This document shows positions 25,451 through 33,674 of a stretch of DNA of 55,076 nucleotides, in pieces (within the stretch, counting starts at the first letter, position 1; every line of letters starts with the position of its first letter). The notes beneath the pieces were generated by a model that saw nothing but the letters and a program-made list of their open reading frames with translations, searched no databases and was not told where the DNA came from. The translations under genes were made by a program, and so were the position numbers. This stretch comes from Mariprofundus ferrooxydans PV-1 (lineage in GTDB: Bacteria; Pseudomonadota; Zetaproteobacteria; Mariprofundales; Mariprofundaceae), in assembly GCF_000153765.1 (NCBI RefSeq), contig NZ_DS022295.1, forward strand, positions 1,143,863-1,198,938. Direction: 5' to 3'.

Positions 25451-26404
25451 TCATTGTAACGCCGCAGCAGCAAAAGACGGAATGGCAGTTTCATTCCGCC
25501 TTTTGTTGTCTGCAAAGTAACACTGAAAAGCGGAAAAATGCGAACCGCTCCTAAATTCCGGCACCACTCCCTCATGATACCTCCCCATACTGCACATCAA
25601 TTTCTCCCTGAAACAGGCAAGCCTCTCCTTCAGTTCATAAACATCCTCATCTCGTTCCTCATCAGCATATCCCAGAGCCTTCCGAGTAAACTGGATACGC
25701 ACATTCCGCTTCATTGCCGACGTAGTAACTGAAAACCCTGACGTGGTAGTTCGTGCAATCTCAAACCCTTCTTCATGAATCAACGGCTCTAATTCATTCA
25801 GCAACTCATGTGCTGTAATTTCACCATCAGCACCATCGAACACATATCTCCCTTCATCATTCAGCAGCCACAGAAGATTCTTAATATCCTCGGCAACATG
25901 CTTAGCAGATAATCGAAACAATGTCCCTGACTTACAAGGCGCATCCAGCCCATACGTGGCATTCACAACATCCTTCCACGCGTTGAACCTCTGCGTATCG
26001 CCCCTCGCAGTCACAAACGGCTGATACACTTTCCCACTACCCAAGTCGTAACGTAATGTCACAACATGATAATGGTCCCCATGACTTACAGCCATATAGG
26101 GCATCCTCCCCTTATCACATAACCCTGCTGCAAGCTCATCGATATACGAATCCAGAATCTGAAGGCGCTGGGCTTCTGTTGTGCGTTCCATATCAGAGTC
26201 CGAGAATGATAAAACTGAATGCGTGTATGGAGTCTTGCTGGGGATATCGAGAGACATGAGAGAGAGTAGCTCGGGCATTGTGCCAGTGACTTGTTTTACG
26301 ACTGGGCGGGGTTTGCCGTCAGCGTCCTTCTCTTGGAAAACGTAGGCGAGAACAGCATCTATGCTTGTTCCCGACTTTTTTGTTGGTATAAATTTAACCA
26401 ACAT
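25451..26404 (-). CDS. Relaxase / mobilization nuclease
   Basis: 317 residues from the ATG at 26,404, which overlaps the MobC-like stop by one base (TAATG). It opens MLVKFIPTKKSGTS, has AVLAYVFQ, and carries the metal-binding histidines in MAVSHGDHYHVVTLRYDL (HxDHxH-like) followed by FNAWKDVVNATYGLD. These features fit MobA/MOBP-like relaxases of integrative mobilizable elements. It would nick an oriT near the 26,773-27,138 gap. No type IV secretion genes occur in the window, so transfer would rely on a helper unless they lie further right. Confidence 0.75.
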   Translation of the reverse strand: MLVKFIPTKKSGTSIDAVLAYVFQEKDADGKPRPVVKQVTGTMPELLSLMSLDIPSKTPYTHSVLSFSDSDMERTTEAQRLQILDSYIDELAAGLCDKGRMPYMAVSHGDHYHVVTLRYDLGSGKVYQPFVTARGDTQRFNAWKDVVNATYGLDAPCKSGTLFRLSAKHVAEDIKNLLWLLNDEGRYVFDGADGEITAHELLNELEPLIHEEGFEIARTTTSGFSVTTSAMKRNVRIQFTRKALGYADEERDEDVYELKERLACFREKLMCSMGRYHEGVVPEFRSGSHFSAFQCYFADNKRRNETAIPSFAAAALQ

Positions 26405-26772
26405 TAGCTGCTCATGTACTTCGATTTCATTTCCTGAATTGTCGCATGGAATACCTGCATCGTAAGGTCGTAATGTGCACACATCTTCTTGATGTCTTCA
26501 TGTACGACTAACTCATCATTGGCTGAATCAAGTGAAGCGAAGAAGTAACTCAGTTCACGTAGTCCAATGCCCACATCAATCATAGCCTGATTCATTTCGT
26601 GTCCAAAATTAACTCGGTGCATTACTTGTACAGCGCCATCTTTTGCAAGGCTTTTTGCCTTGATTAGTTCTTTGGGGCTAATATCCAATGCCCGCGCCTC
26701 TTCGGCTATTTGCTCTACCTCCCTTTGATTGAAATATATGCTCTCGCTCTTTCCTGCTTTTTTCTGTTCCAT
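26404..26772 (-). CDS. MobC-like mobilization accessory protein
   Basis: 122 residues from the ATG at 26,772 (GGAG eight bases upstream). The N-terminal part KSESIYFNQREVEQIAEEARALDISPKELIKAKSL resembles the ribbon-helix-helix head of MobC proteins, followed by a helical tail. It is directly upstream of and translationally coupled to the relaxase. It probably binds oriT and assists nicking. Assignment rests on context plus the N-terminal pattern. Confidence 0.6.
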   Translation of the reverse strand: MEQKKAGKSESIYFNQREVEQIAEEARALDISPKELIKAKSLAKDGAVQVMHRVNFGHEMNQAMIDVGIGLRELSYFFASLDSANDELVVHEDIKKMCAHYDLTMQVFHATIQEMKSKYMSS

Positions 26773-27138
26773 GATATTGTCTCCATTCATAATATAAATT
26801 TGCATCCAATTTCTGTATGCGTCTTTAGATTATACCGGATACGGAAAATTAAAACAACCCTAACTTATTGTTTTTATTACAATATATTGACTTTTACTTT
26901 CTAATTAATATATTGAAAAAGCTCCCCAACGCCGTGATGCAATGGATAGGCGGACCTTCTAAAGACCTTGGTAAAGAACGATAATCAATTTAGCCGGTTT
27001 TCGCATAGGCTGGTGACAGGCTTAGTTAGACCTCTTCTTGTCTATTGCGAAGGGCAATGACGGGCGCATCCAGTTTTTTTAGCCATTCGAGAGTTGATTG
27101 GAAAGACGGCAAACCACCTTGGAAGCATCTTAATAAAT
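26773..27138 (-). other. Non-coding stretch, candidate oriT region
   Basis: 366 bases with no convincing gene. It is AT-rich near the MobC start, with a repeat of AATATATTGA (about 26,880 and 26,908). Position upstream of the mob genes makes it the natural place for oriT, but no diagnostic nick site was recognised. Confidence 0.25.
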
Positions 27139-28086
27139 TTACTTAAATGAAGGAATTGTGTCAGGGATACTCATCTCAATAACAGGAGCATCATAGTCAA
27201 ATTCACTCAGCAATAAGGCCGATTGGATTACAAAATCAAAACAAAATTGTACTTCTTCGAATGAAAATGACCTCTGGCGTTGAGTCCAAACAATTTGATA
27301 ATTGCCAGCCGCTGCTCTATTCACCTGTGGAACATAATATTTAAACCGGCCATATCGACGATAATCAATCCCTAATGCAAATATTTTCATTGCACTTTGC
27401 ATGTCCCCCAAAGTATCGGTAAGCACTTTCATATAACGTCGAAGCCCTTCAAATTCTTCTTTATCAGTTATTGGGAAGTCATGGTCTAAAAAGGTGAGGT
27501 CATGTCCAAATTCAAATGGTGAAGAATAAAATGGGGCGCTTTTGCTGTTTTCATAATCCCTGATTATCACATCAAACGATAAAGCCACTTGTTCTAATGC
27601 TTCCTTGTATCGCTTCTCCTCTATATGAGTTTCAGCCAATTTTAAGTGATGCTTAGCCTCAGCAGAAGCAACCAACTCAATTAATGAAATAGTGGAAAAT
27701 GGTATGCCAAAAACTAAAGGCGTGTTGTCTTCGAAGAAACTCGTTGCACTTGCCCTGAATGATTCAATATCAATCTTTGATGGTAATGTTCCATGATGCT
27801 TTAGCATCACCCTGCTCTTATTCAACCTTCGCATAGATTCTTTTTGTTGGAGTTCTGTTTCAGAAAGTTTTTTTGAAATTATTTCCCAGTAGTCAAGAAA
27901 ATTAGCATTGGATGCATTTGCGCCTAAATACTCAGAACCCAGTTGAAGAAACAATTCGATGGCATCGTGAAATGAAAGTAGCGACATACAATTTAGTGGC
28001 TCTGGTGATAGTGATTGATTAACCGCAGAAGAATAAACTGCCTTGATGAAGGCCAACCTCTGTATCGTTGTCTCATATAAGCTCAT
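27139..28086 (-). CDS. Unknown protein with a HEPN-like RxxxxH motif
   Basis: 315 residues, soluble and mostly helical. The segment RRLNKSRVMLKHHG contains R92-x4-H97 with a preceding N, the catalytic pattern of HEPN ribonucleases, in an early helix pair (LLSFHDAIELFLQLG then this one). The later part (residues 150-200) is helical, AEAKHHLKLAETHIEEKRYKEALEQVALSFD, TPR-like. It is a single gene in the element's defence-rich zone and may be a stand-alone RNase effector. No family name is certain. Confidence 0.5.
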   Translation of the reverse strand: MSLYETTIQRLAFIKAVYSSAVNQSLSPEPLNCMSLLSFHDAIELFLQLGSEYLGANASNANFLDYWEIISKKLSETELQQKESMRRLNKSRVMLKHHGTLPSKIDIESFRASATSFFEDNTPLVFGIPFSTISLIELVASAEAKHHLKLAETHIEEKRYKEALEQVALSFDVIIRDYENSKSAPFYSSPFEFGHDLTFLDHDFPITDKEEFEGLRRYMKVLTDTLGDMQSAMKIFALGIDYRRYGRFKYYVPQVNRAAAGNYQIVWTQRQRSFSFEEVQFCFDFVIQSALLLSEFDYDAPVIEMSIPDTIPSFK

Positions 28087-28258
28087 ATTTACCTCTTACT
28101 ATATAGCAAGTTTGAATAAAAAGGATGCTACCCTTTATCTAGCCGCAGAACAGCAGCAGATATATTCTGACATGGAAATAGTTCATGTAGGATTATGGAT
28201 TTATAGCGACCATCTTCAAAATAATTGGAGGGTCTCGGGAGGCGGAGCCTCATGAGCA

Positions 28259-28291
28259 AGCAACACGCCTACAGGCGGGTTTTGCTTGTAC
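28259..28291. repeat. Hairpin with CAAGCA / TGCTTG ends
   Basis: CAAGCA-aca-CGCC-taca-GGCG-ggtt-TTGCTTG forms an interrupted stem. It lies in the 560-base non-coding stretch 28,087-28,649, which otherwise holds only the repeats listed separately. Confidence 0.4.
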
Positions 28292-28386
28292 ATTTCTATT
28301 ATTGCGTCTGTAGACGATGATGCCAGATTCCTGAGGGTTGCCTAATCCGCCTCATCAGGATGCCCATTCCTCTCCTTTCCAGAGGG

Positions 28387-28429
28387 TGTTACCTCATTCA
28401 GTAAACAGTTACACGGGAGACTGTTACCT
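28387..28429 (+). repeat. 43-bp composite motif, copy 1
   Basis: TGTTACCT-N6-GTAAACAGT-N12-TGTTACCT. The same words with identical spacing recur at 31,372-31,414 while the spacer bases differ, so selection or recombination has kept the words. GTAAACAGT and ACTGTTAC also face each other as an imperfect inverted repeat. A 16-base word CCTCATCAGGATGCCC stands nearby at 28,350-28,365. Confidence 0.6.
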
Positions 28430-28437
28430 ACAGTATT

Positions 28438-28460
28438 GAGTATCCGAATTCCGGATACTC
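28438..28460. repeat. 9-bp inverted repeat GAGTATCCG / CGGATACTC
   Basis: Perfect arms with a 5-base AATTC centre, 8 bases from the 43-bp motif. It could be an operator or hairpin. Confidence 0.5.
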
Positions 28461-28560
28461 GGAGTGTTCGAGAACGGAACTTAGAAGTGCCTGAGAACAG
28501 ACTCTTGAGAGGCTGATTCTGGCATTTTATAGGCTTGCCTGTTGTCGATTCATTCGGAGG

Positions 28561-28605
28561 AATTCCACTTTTCCTTGATAGGCTCTATCAAGGAAAAGTG
28601 GAATT
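28561..28605. repeat. Perfect 21-bp inverted repeat with 3-base loop
   Basis: Arms at 28,561-28,581 and 28,585-28,605 pair without a mismatch. It stands 45 bases beyond the AlbA_2 stop. It may be the terminator for that gene, although a T run is short on either strand, or a cruciform-forming recombination site. Confidence 0.7.
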
Positions 28606-28649
28606 TTGGATGCTGGTATCAATGCTGAATTGGCACTTCACAAGCAAAG

Positions 28650-30797
28650 CTAAAATCTATCTGCAATGTACGCGTGCAACTCACTTAATGGCACTTCTTG
28701 CGAAGAGTTTCCACTTCTAACATAAAACTTTTCAGACTTAACGCCGTTCTTATCAGTTACTTTTAAATACAACGGCCTAGTTCCGCGCTTAATATCTATT
28801 CGACAAATTTCATTTTCGGCTACAACTGGAAATGTAATTCTGAGGTTTCTAGTGGCGAATGATACTCCAAATTCTTTATTAACCAGATTCCTTAAGTGTA
28901 ACTCAAACTCATCCTTTGCCCCCCCTAATGACGAGTAGTCCTTTTCAAGACCGAGCGATACTCCCCCATCATCAACACCAATCAATAAAGTACCACCATC
29001 ACCATTATTGAATGCAGCAATAGATTTAAGAATCACTTCTTCAAGCTTCTTATTAATTTTACCTTCTTTATAACTCCACCGAAGTGATGACTTAAACTCT
29101 AATTTATTATTTTCACCTTCGTTAATCATATCTTCAACTCTATGAGGGTGAATCTGACTTATTAATTTAAGACTTCTATCACCACGCATAGAAACCCTAC
29201 ATTTATCTTTAATCTGACAAAGCCTCATGCGTAATAAGGTATTTGTGTTTGCTGGATATAATTTTTCATACGTATCTAATAAGTTCCATACAAACTTTGA
29301 AAACTCTTCATTTGAGTCATTAATCACATTGACTATTGCATTGGCAGTTTCTTTCCAAGGCTCCAGAGCCACCCCTTCTGACAAGCTTCTGTATAACATT
29401 ATGAGAATAATAGACTCTGCTATATCAAAGTCACATCTTTCTAAAGCTGTTTGGGCAAATTTTGCATAAAATTTATTGTTAAAATACCAAGAATGGTTTT
29501 TAGTATCTGTGTCCATATGCAAATCACAGCCATATGAATCAAAGCATATACTTGCTAATTGCAATTCGAAGTTAAAAACTTCCTTTATCATATCTTCTGG
29601 CGTTTTATGATGTACCCATGCCCAATAATAATCTATTGGGAGGAAGAATGGTTTACCCTCTTCTACTACTGAATAATTATTTAATTTTTCTATAGCCTTG
29701 TTAAACCGAAGCCAGTCATTATCGCTTAAATACCAAGCAATATCATAGCCATAGTCCCCCAAAAGAATATCTGGTAAACTTACTGCTGCCTCAATATATA
29801 TCCTATTTTCAACAGGGTTATCCGATAATCTTTCAATATATGAAATAACCATAGGAATAAACATGTTTTCTTCAAATAAGCCCCCCCCCGCAGTAAGCTC
29901 ATTAGAGATTTTAGTTATTCCAACATGTTTTGACACTAGTGCTAGTTCTCTACTTGTTACTATAATAAATCTTATAATATTATTTATTATATGTTCTTTA
30001 CTAGTAACATCCGATTCATGAGCCTCTATAGCAAGCAGTGACCACGACGCTAACGCAAGCTCAGACAAAGTCTTAATATTATCGAACTTGTTGCGCCCCC
30101 CAAGATTTAGCAATGCCCATAGTGATGAAATTAATGAAATATGCCTAGCAGTACAACCACCCCATAAAGTAACTGACTCTTTTGTCATAAGTCTTGCAGA
30201 TATATATTTCACTACTTCATAATAAAAAACCTGAGCTGCTGGAACATCACCAGCATTATTGTCTTCTGACTTGATTGAGAGGGGGTTCTTAGCTCCATGA
30301 AAATGACTCCCAATATAAACATCAATTGTTTTAAGCGGAGATTTGCTGTATCGTGAATTCTTGTCGCTGCTAACCTTCCAGTCTGAGGATTCAGCGACAA
30401 ATTCAAAAGAAAAGAAGCTTCCAAAGCCTCCGTTCGAATCAAACTCATCTCGATACCTATCAAGTACTTGCCGGACTCCACTAAAAGGTTCTAAATCCAC
30501 CTGACTATCACTTTTCTCAGAGTTTCCCATTTCAGGAATATTTTGATTTCCATTAGTCGCCCATCGCTCCTTATAAAAATCAACGATTTTCAGCAGATAT
30601 AAAGATACATGATATATATCGGCACGTTCAACCAATTCTAAACTTTCTATCTCTTGCAATAAATCTGAATCAACACTTCTTTGTTCAATGCAAGCTGAGC
30701 ACCAGAGTAATAAATTTTCCCATTGTTTTTGTTTGAAATAGTTGCCTTTATTACTTACATTGCTAACAGGTATACTTATAATGTTGTTTTTTTTCAT
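28650..30797 (-). CDS. Large protein with C-terminal Schlafen AlbA_2 domain
   Basis: 715 residues. The first 570 are helical and unrecognised. The C-terminal part is an AlbA_2 (Schlafen-type) nucleic-acid-binding domain: NNKLEFKSSLRWSY near 575, KSIAAFNNGDGGTLLIGVDDGG, then FYVRSGNSSQEVPLSELHAYI. AlbA_2 domains occur in several prokaryotic defence proteins. Codon use is AT-rich. The coding strand holds nine consecutive G (29,881-29,889, around residue 304), in frame as read here, which could slip and switch the gene off. It is flanked by paired 43-bp motifs and IS debris, so it behaves as a cassette. Confidence 0.75.
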   Translation of the reverse strand: MKKNNIISIPVSNVSNKGNYFKQKQWENLLLWCSACIEQRSVDSDLLQEIESLELVERADIYHVSLYLLKIVDFYKERWATNGNQNIPEMGNSEKSDSQVDLEPFSGVRQVLDRYRDEFDSNGGFGSFFSFEFVAESSDWKVSSDKNSRYSKSPLKTIDVYIGSHFHGAKNPLSIKSEDNNAGDVPAAQVFYYEVVKYISARLMTKESVTLWGGCTARHISLISSLWALLNLGGRNKFDNIKTLSELALASWSLLAIEAHESDVTSKEHIINNIIRFIIVTSRELALVSKHVGITKISNELTAGGGLFEENMFIPMVISYIERLSDNPVENRIYIEAAVSLPDILLGDYGYDIAWYLSDNDWLRFNKAIEKLNNYSVVEEGKPFFLPIDYYWAWVHHKTPEDMIKEVFNFELQLASICFDSYGCDLHMDTDTKNHSWYFNNKFYAKFAQTALERCDFDIAESIILIMLYRSLSEGVALEPWKETANAIVNVINDSNEEFSKFVWNLLDTYEKLYPANTNTLLRMRLCQIKDKCRVSMRGDRSLKLISQIHPHRVEDMINEGENNKLEFKSSLRWSYKEGKINKKLEEVILKSIAAFNNGDGGTLLIGVDDGGVSLGLEKDYSSLGGAKDEFELHLRNLVNKEFGVSFATRNLRITFPVVAENEICRIDIKRGTRPLYLKVTDKNGVKSEKFYVRSGNSSQEVPLSELHAYIADRF

Positions 30798-30909
30798 ACT
30801 TCCTCTGTTCTAGTGAATTCACAATTCAATCAAACAAAAATGGGCTGAATATATGGAAAGCACGGATTCAACTGCTAAGTGCAACTCAAGTGAGTTTCGT
30901 TTTGGTATT

Positions 30910-30935
30910 AAAGAACACCTCATGAGGTGTTCTTT
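30910..30935. terminator. 26-bp perfect palindrome
   Basis: AAAGAACACCTCA and its complement meet without a loop, overlapping the stop codon of the IS30 fragment. It could act as a terminator for the fragment or protect the AlbA_2 gene from outside transcription. Confidence 0.6.
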
Positions 30936-31110
30936 ATCCCAGCGTTTTTCGATATCGATAATTGAGTCTATGCATGATGAAGTCAATCTCTTGGTGTGAA
31001 ACAGTGTTGAATTTACGATTTCTGGGAATGTATTGCCGCACCAAGCCATTGCTGTTTTCGTTAAGCTCTTTTTCCCATGATGCATAAGGATTGGCAAAAA
31101 AGGTATTTGC
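30934..31110 (-). pseudogene. IS30-family transposase C-terminal fragment
   Basis: Read in frame, 58 codons give FFANPYASWEKELNENSNG, LVRQYIPRN and IDFIMHRLNYRYRKTLG followed by a stop: the DDE Glu region and end of an IS30 transposase. Everything upstream is missing; the fragment begins exactly where the DUF262 remnant ends. It is a relic of an insertion followed by deletion. Confidence 0.85.
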
Positions 31111-31278
31111 CTACAAACCAGCAAAGTAAGTGCCGTAGATAAGGTCTTTAGCATGCTCTCTCCAAATATATTCACGCTGAAAAGCGGGGACAAACAACTG
31201 TTTATCATCAATTTTATCAAAAATTTGCCCAATTTTCACAGAAGCCCCCCCTCGTGTTTCATGGATTGTGGTCATCAT
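31111..31278 (-). pseudogene. DUF262 protein N-terminal fragment
   Basis: 55 codons from an ATG at 31,278 or 31,275: GGASVKIGQIFDKIDDKQL then FVPAFQREYIWREHAKDLIYG. This is the start of a DUF262 (ParB-like nuclease, GmrS-type) domain with its IPxFQRxYxW motif. A stop follows at the junction with IS30 sequence, so the gene is destroyed. It is not a piece of the intact DUF262 gene at 39,381, whose motif differs. A run of seven G lies in codons for RGG. Confidence 0.8.
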
Positions 31279-31371
31279 GATAGGATGTTTCGAACATGCT
31301 CGCTGTCAAGATAATGTGCGCTCTTTGGTTCTACAATCACAAATTATATTGAATAGGTACCCAAATCCACC

Positions 31372-31414
31372 TGTTACCTGATGCTGTAAACAGTCTCCCA
31401 TCCAACTGTTACCT
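31372..31414 (+). repeat. 43-bp composite motif, copy 2
   Basis: TGTTACCT-N6-GTAAACAGT-N12-TGTTACCT with the same spacing as copy 1 (28,387-28,429). The word CCTCATCAGGATGCCC recurs at 31,429-31,444. The two copies bracket the AlbA_2 gene and the DUF262/IS30 relics. Confidence 0.6.
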
Positions 31415-31480
31415 ATTCCCGATAACAGCCTCATCAGGATGCCCTTTGTCTGAATCCTAATTCCGCATAGCATACAAACC

Positions 31481-32020
31481 ATGTCAGATATTCTTGTTCT
31501 CGATACCGAAACCACCGGCTTAGGTGATGACGCTGAAATCATTGAAATAGGCATTATCAATGGCAGTGGTGAGACAGTCATGAATACTCTTGTGAAACCC
31601 ACCATATCGATTCCAGAAGAGGCTACTGCCATTCATGGCATCACTGATAATGACCTGCTCAACGCTCCTGTCTTTGCTGATGTTGTTGAGGAATTAGAGG
31701 GGCTGATTCAGGGCAAGATATTGCTGATATATAATGCCGACTATGATTTAAGACTACTCCGCCAGAGCGCCAGAAAATCCAAAGTACAAATAAATTTGGA
31801 ACCAGCAGAAGTCAGGTGTGTCATGCTTGAATATGCCAAATTCTTTGGCGAGTGGAACCCCAAATATGAGAACTGGAAATGGCAGTCACTTGCTAATGCA
31901 GCAAGGCGCACTGGCTATGTTCCTGCTGAAGGAATGTTGCCGCATAGAGCCATTGCCGACTGCGTTGCGGCACTGCATGTATACCGGCATATGCATCCGG
32001 AAAACGATGCCGAGTTGTAA
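31481..32020 (+). CDS. DEDDh 3'-5' exonuclease (DNA polymerase III epsilon-like)
   Basis: 179 residues. Exo I DTETTGLGDDAEIIEIG, HGITDNDLL, Exo II YNADYDLRLLRQSA and Exo III HRAIADCVAALHVY give the four acidic residues and His of the DEDDh family. It is a stand-alone proofreading-type exonuclease, as frequently carried by plasmids and integrative elements. It precedes the SOS polymerase pair on the same strand, with a convergent gene in between. Role in DNA processing or defence is unproven. Confidence 0.87.
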   Translation: MSDILVLDTETTGLGDDAEIIEIGIINGSGETVMNTLVKPTISIPEEATAIHGITDNDLLNAPVFADVVEELEGLIQGKILLIYNADYDLRLLRQSARKSKVQINLEPAEVRCVMLEYAKFFGEWNPKYENWKWQSLANAARRTGYVPAEGMLPHRAIADCVAALHVYRHMHPENDAEL

Positions 32021-32033
32021 CCGGCAACCTGCT

Positions 32034-32960
32034 TCAATGGATAGTCGGAGGCGCTCCACAGCACTTCTTATATTTCTTTCCCGAACCACATGGGCAAGGG
32101 TCATTCCTGCCAACCTTCTGCTCACGCCGTACCGGCATTGATGTAAGCCCAGCAGCAGGATTGGTTCGATGTTCAAGCCAGTATGCGTGAATAGAAACCA
32201 CCGCATCCGGCACCGCATTCATCCACTTTTCGGCATCGCCTTCTTTCTTGGTAATCTCTATTCCAAAATCATCACCAAGCCTCTTCAGTGGCGTCACAAG
32301 CTTGGGGTTATCAGCCCAAAGCGTTACCCATGCCTCGCCAAACAAGCGGGAGCCAAGCAGAAAGCCTTCACACCATTCAGCAGCTCCCCATTCGGCTGAG
32401 CGGAAATAGGCTGGTTCAAATGCTGAAGGATTAGTCGCAAAGGTTTCGGCAATTTCATTCCAGACCTCCATGAACAAACCCATCGTCTCCTGCATCTGTT
32501 CCATACTATCATAAACAATTTGTTCCTTGCCGTAGTACATGTCCCAAATCCAAGGCATGTAGCCTGATGGAGGAATCAATTCAGGGCCAATTACCAATGC
32601 TGTTAAGAACCCTTCCAGCGTAGATGCATCCATCGCCGTCTCAGGCACATTGTCGGAACATAGAATGTCATCAAGGGCCTGAAGCTTACTATCAATAGGA
32701 AGCCCTGTGTCAGAGTTAGACGGCGAACCAATCAATGACTGGATACCCTCATCCTCAATCGTTTTAAGAGCCTCTTTGAATGCCTCGTTATCTGTGTCGA
32801 ACAGGTCGTTCCAGACCGAGGAATTGCCATATTTATCCACGACCTCAAGAACCCAGCCCTTGTCGTCAACACCACGGTATATTTCAACCCTAACGGTTTC
32901 TCCATCGGCAGAAACATCTTGGCATAATGGTGACGACATCAGTTCGTAGTCTTCGCTCAT
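32034..32960 (-). CDS. UPF0149 (YecA/YgfB-like) protein with C-terminal SEC-C motif
   Basis: 308 residues. An N-terminal region of about 75 residues is unassigned. Residues 85-255 match UPF0149: [37 protein letters not shown], and [20 protein letters not shown]. The C-terminus [19 protein letters not shown] is a canonical SEC-C zinc motif. It is a cytosolic protein of unknown function, possibly RNA or SecA related. It is a single gene, convergent with the exonuclease (13 bases between stops). Confidence 0.85.
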   Translation of the reverse strand: MSEDYELMSSPLCQDVSADGETVRVEIYRGVDDKGWVLEVVDKYGNSSVWNDLFDTDNEAFKEALKTIEDEGIQSLIGSPSNSDTGLPIDSKLQALDDILCSDNVPETAMDASTLEGFLTALVIGPELIPPSGYMPWIWDMYYGKEQIVYDSMEQMQETMGLFMEVWNEIAETFATNPSAFEPAYFRSAEWGAAEWCEGFLLGSRLFGEAWVTLWADNPKLVTPLKRLGDDFGIEITKKEGDAEKWMNAVPDAVVSIHAYWLEHRTNPAAGLTSMPVRREQKVGRNDPCPCGSGKKYKKCCGAPPTIH

Positions 32961-33060
32961 ATAGGCTCCTCTCGCATCGGACGATAACAGCTACCATTAT
33001 TATAAGTGATGGCAATAACAAGAATACATACAGAGCTTGAATCAACTCCCTACCTTTATA

Positions 33061-33076
33061 GGCGTACAAATGTACG
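33061..33076. promoter_or_regulatory. Palindromic operator GCGTAC-AAAT-GTACGC
   Basis: A perfect 6-bp inverted repeat 13 bases before the ATG of the LexA-like gene. The position suggests an autoregulatory SOS-type box bound by the adjacent repressor. Confidence 0.6.
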
Positions 33077-33089
33077 CTATCCTTCGCCC

Positions 33090-33674
33090 ATGCGAATCAA
33101 CCGAGATAATGAGCACCTCAACACGCTGAAAGACTACTATGCAGAGCATAAGGTATTACCATCCTATGCAGGCATTGCTGAGTTGTTGGGCATGAAATCC
33201 AGAGCTTCCGTACAACAATTAGTCTCCCGCCTGAAGGAAAATGGATATCTCGACAACAAGGTACCACGCCGCCTTGTACCAACCTCCAAGTTCCTTGAAC
33301 GCCCCCTTGTAGGCTCCGCCCCAGCAGGCTTCCCTTCGCCTGCTGAAGAGGCTCTGGGTGATGCTATCAGCATTGATGATTATCTGGTGGAACATCCATC
33401 AGCTACTGTGTTAGTGCAGGTTGATGGCGATTCAATGATAGGTGCAGGCATTAACAGCGGCGACATCATGATTGTACGCAGAGAATCAAGACCACGAGTG
33501 GACCGGATTATTGTCGCTATTGTCGATGGTGATTTTACAATCAAATATTTACGCAAAGATAAGCAAGGCTACTTCTTAGAGCCTGCCAACCCTGCGTATC
33601 CCATCATCCGACCAGATAATGATTTGCAAATGTATGGAGTCGTTGTTGGACAATTCCGCAAATATGATGAGTAA
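33090..33674 (+). CDS. LexA-like self-cleaving repressor / UmuD-like protein
   Basis: 194 residues from the ATG at 33,090. The N-terminal winged helix is LexA-like (LKDYYAEHKVLPSYAGIAELLG, then ASVQQLVSRLKENGYL). The cleavage site is the Ala-Gly of SAPAGFPSPAEE. The S24 peptidase part has the Ser in VDGDSMIGAGI and the Lys in DFTIKYLRK. Because it keeps the DNA-binding domain, it should both repress this operon and, after RecA-stimulated cleavage, provide the UmuD-like fragment. It overlaps the polymerase gene by 11 bases. Confidence 0.87.
   Translation: MRINRDNEHLNTLKDYYAEHKVLPSYAGIAELLGMKSRASVQQLVSRLKENGYLDNKVPRRLVPTSKFLERPLVGSAPAGFPSPAEEALGDAISIDDYLVEHPSATVLVQVDGDSMIGAGINSGDIMIVRRESRPRVDRIIVAIVDGDFTIKYLRKDKQGYFLEPANPAYPIIRPDNDLQMYGVVVGQFRKYDE

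Noticed and set aside
25471-25505. Terminator of the relaxase gene
   Set aside because: The strong hairpin lies inside the last codons of the relaxase and lacks a T run on that strand; it may only assist the convergent integrase.
27020-27125. Short minus-strand frame ending in SFQSTLEWLKKLDAPVIALRN
   Set aside because: It reads like the tail of a real protein directly after the HEPN-like gene's stop, but has no start or RBS and only about 35 codons; at most a gene remnant.
30819-31232. 137-residue minus-strand reading frame
   Set aside because: It runs out of frame through two recognisable relics, DUF262 N-terminus and IS30 C-terminus, so it is a shadow.
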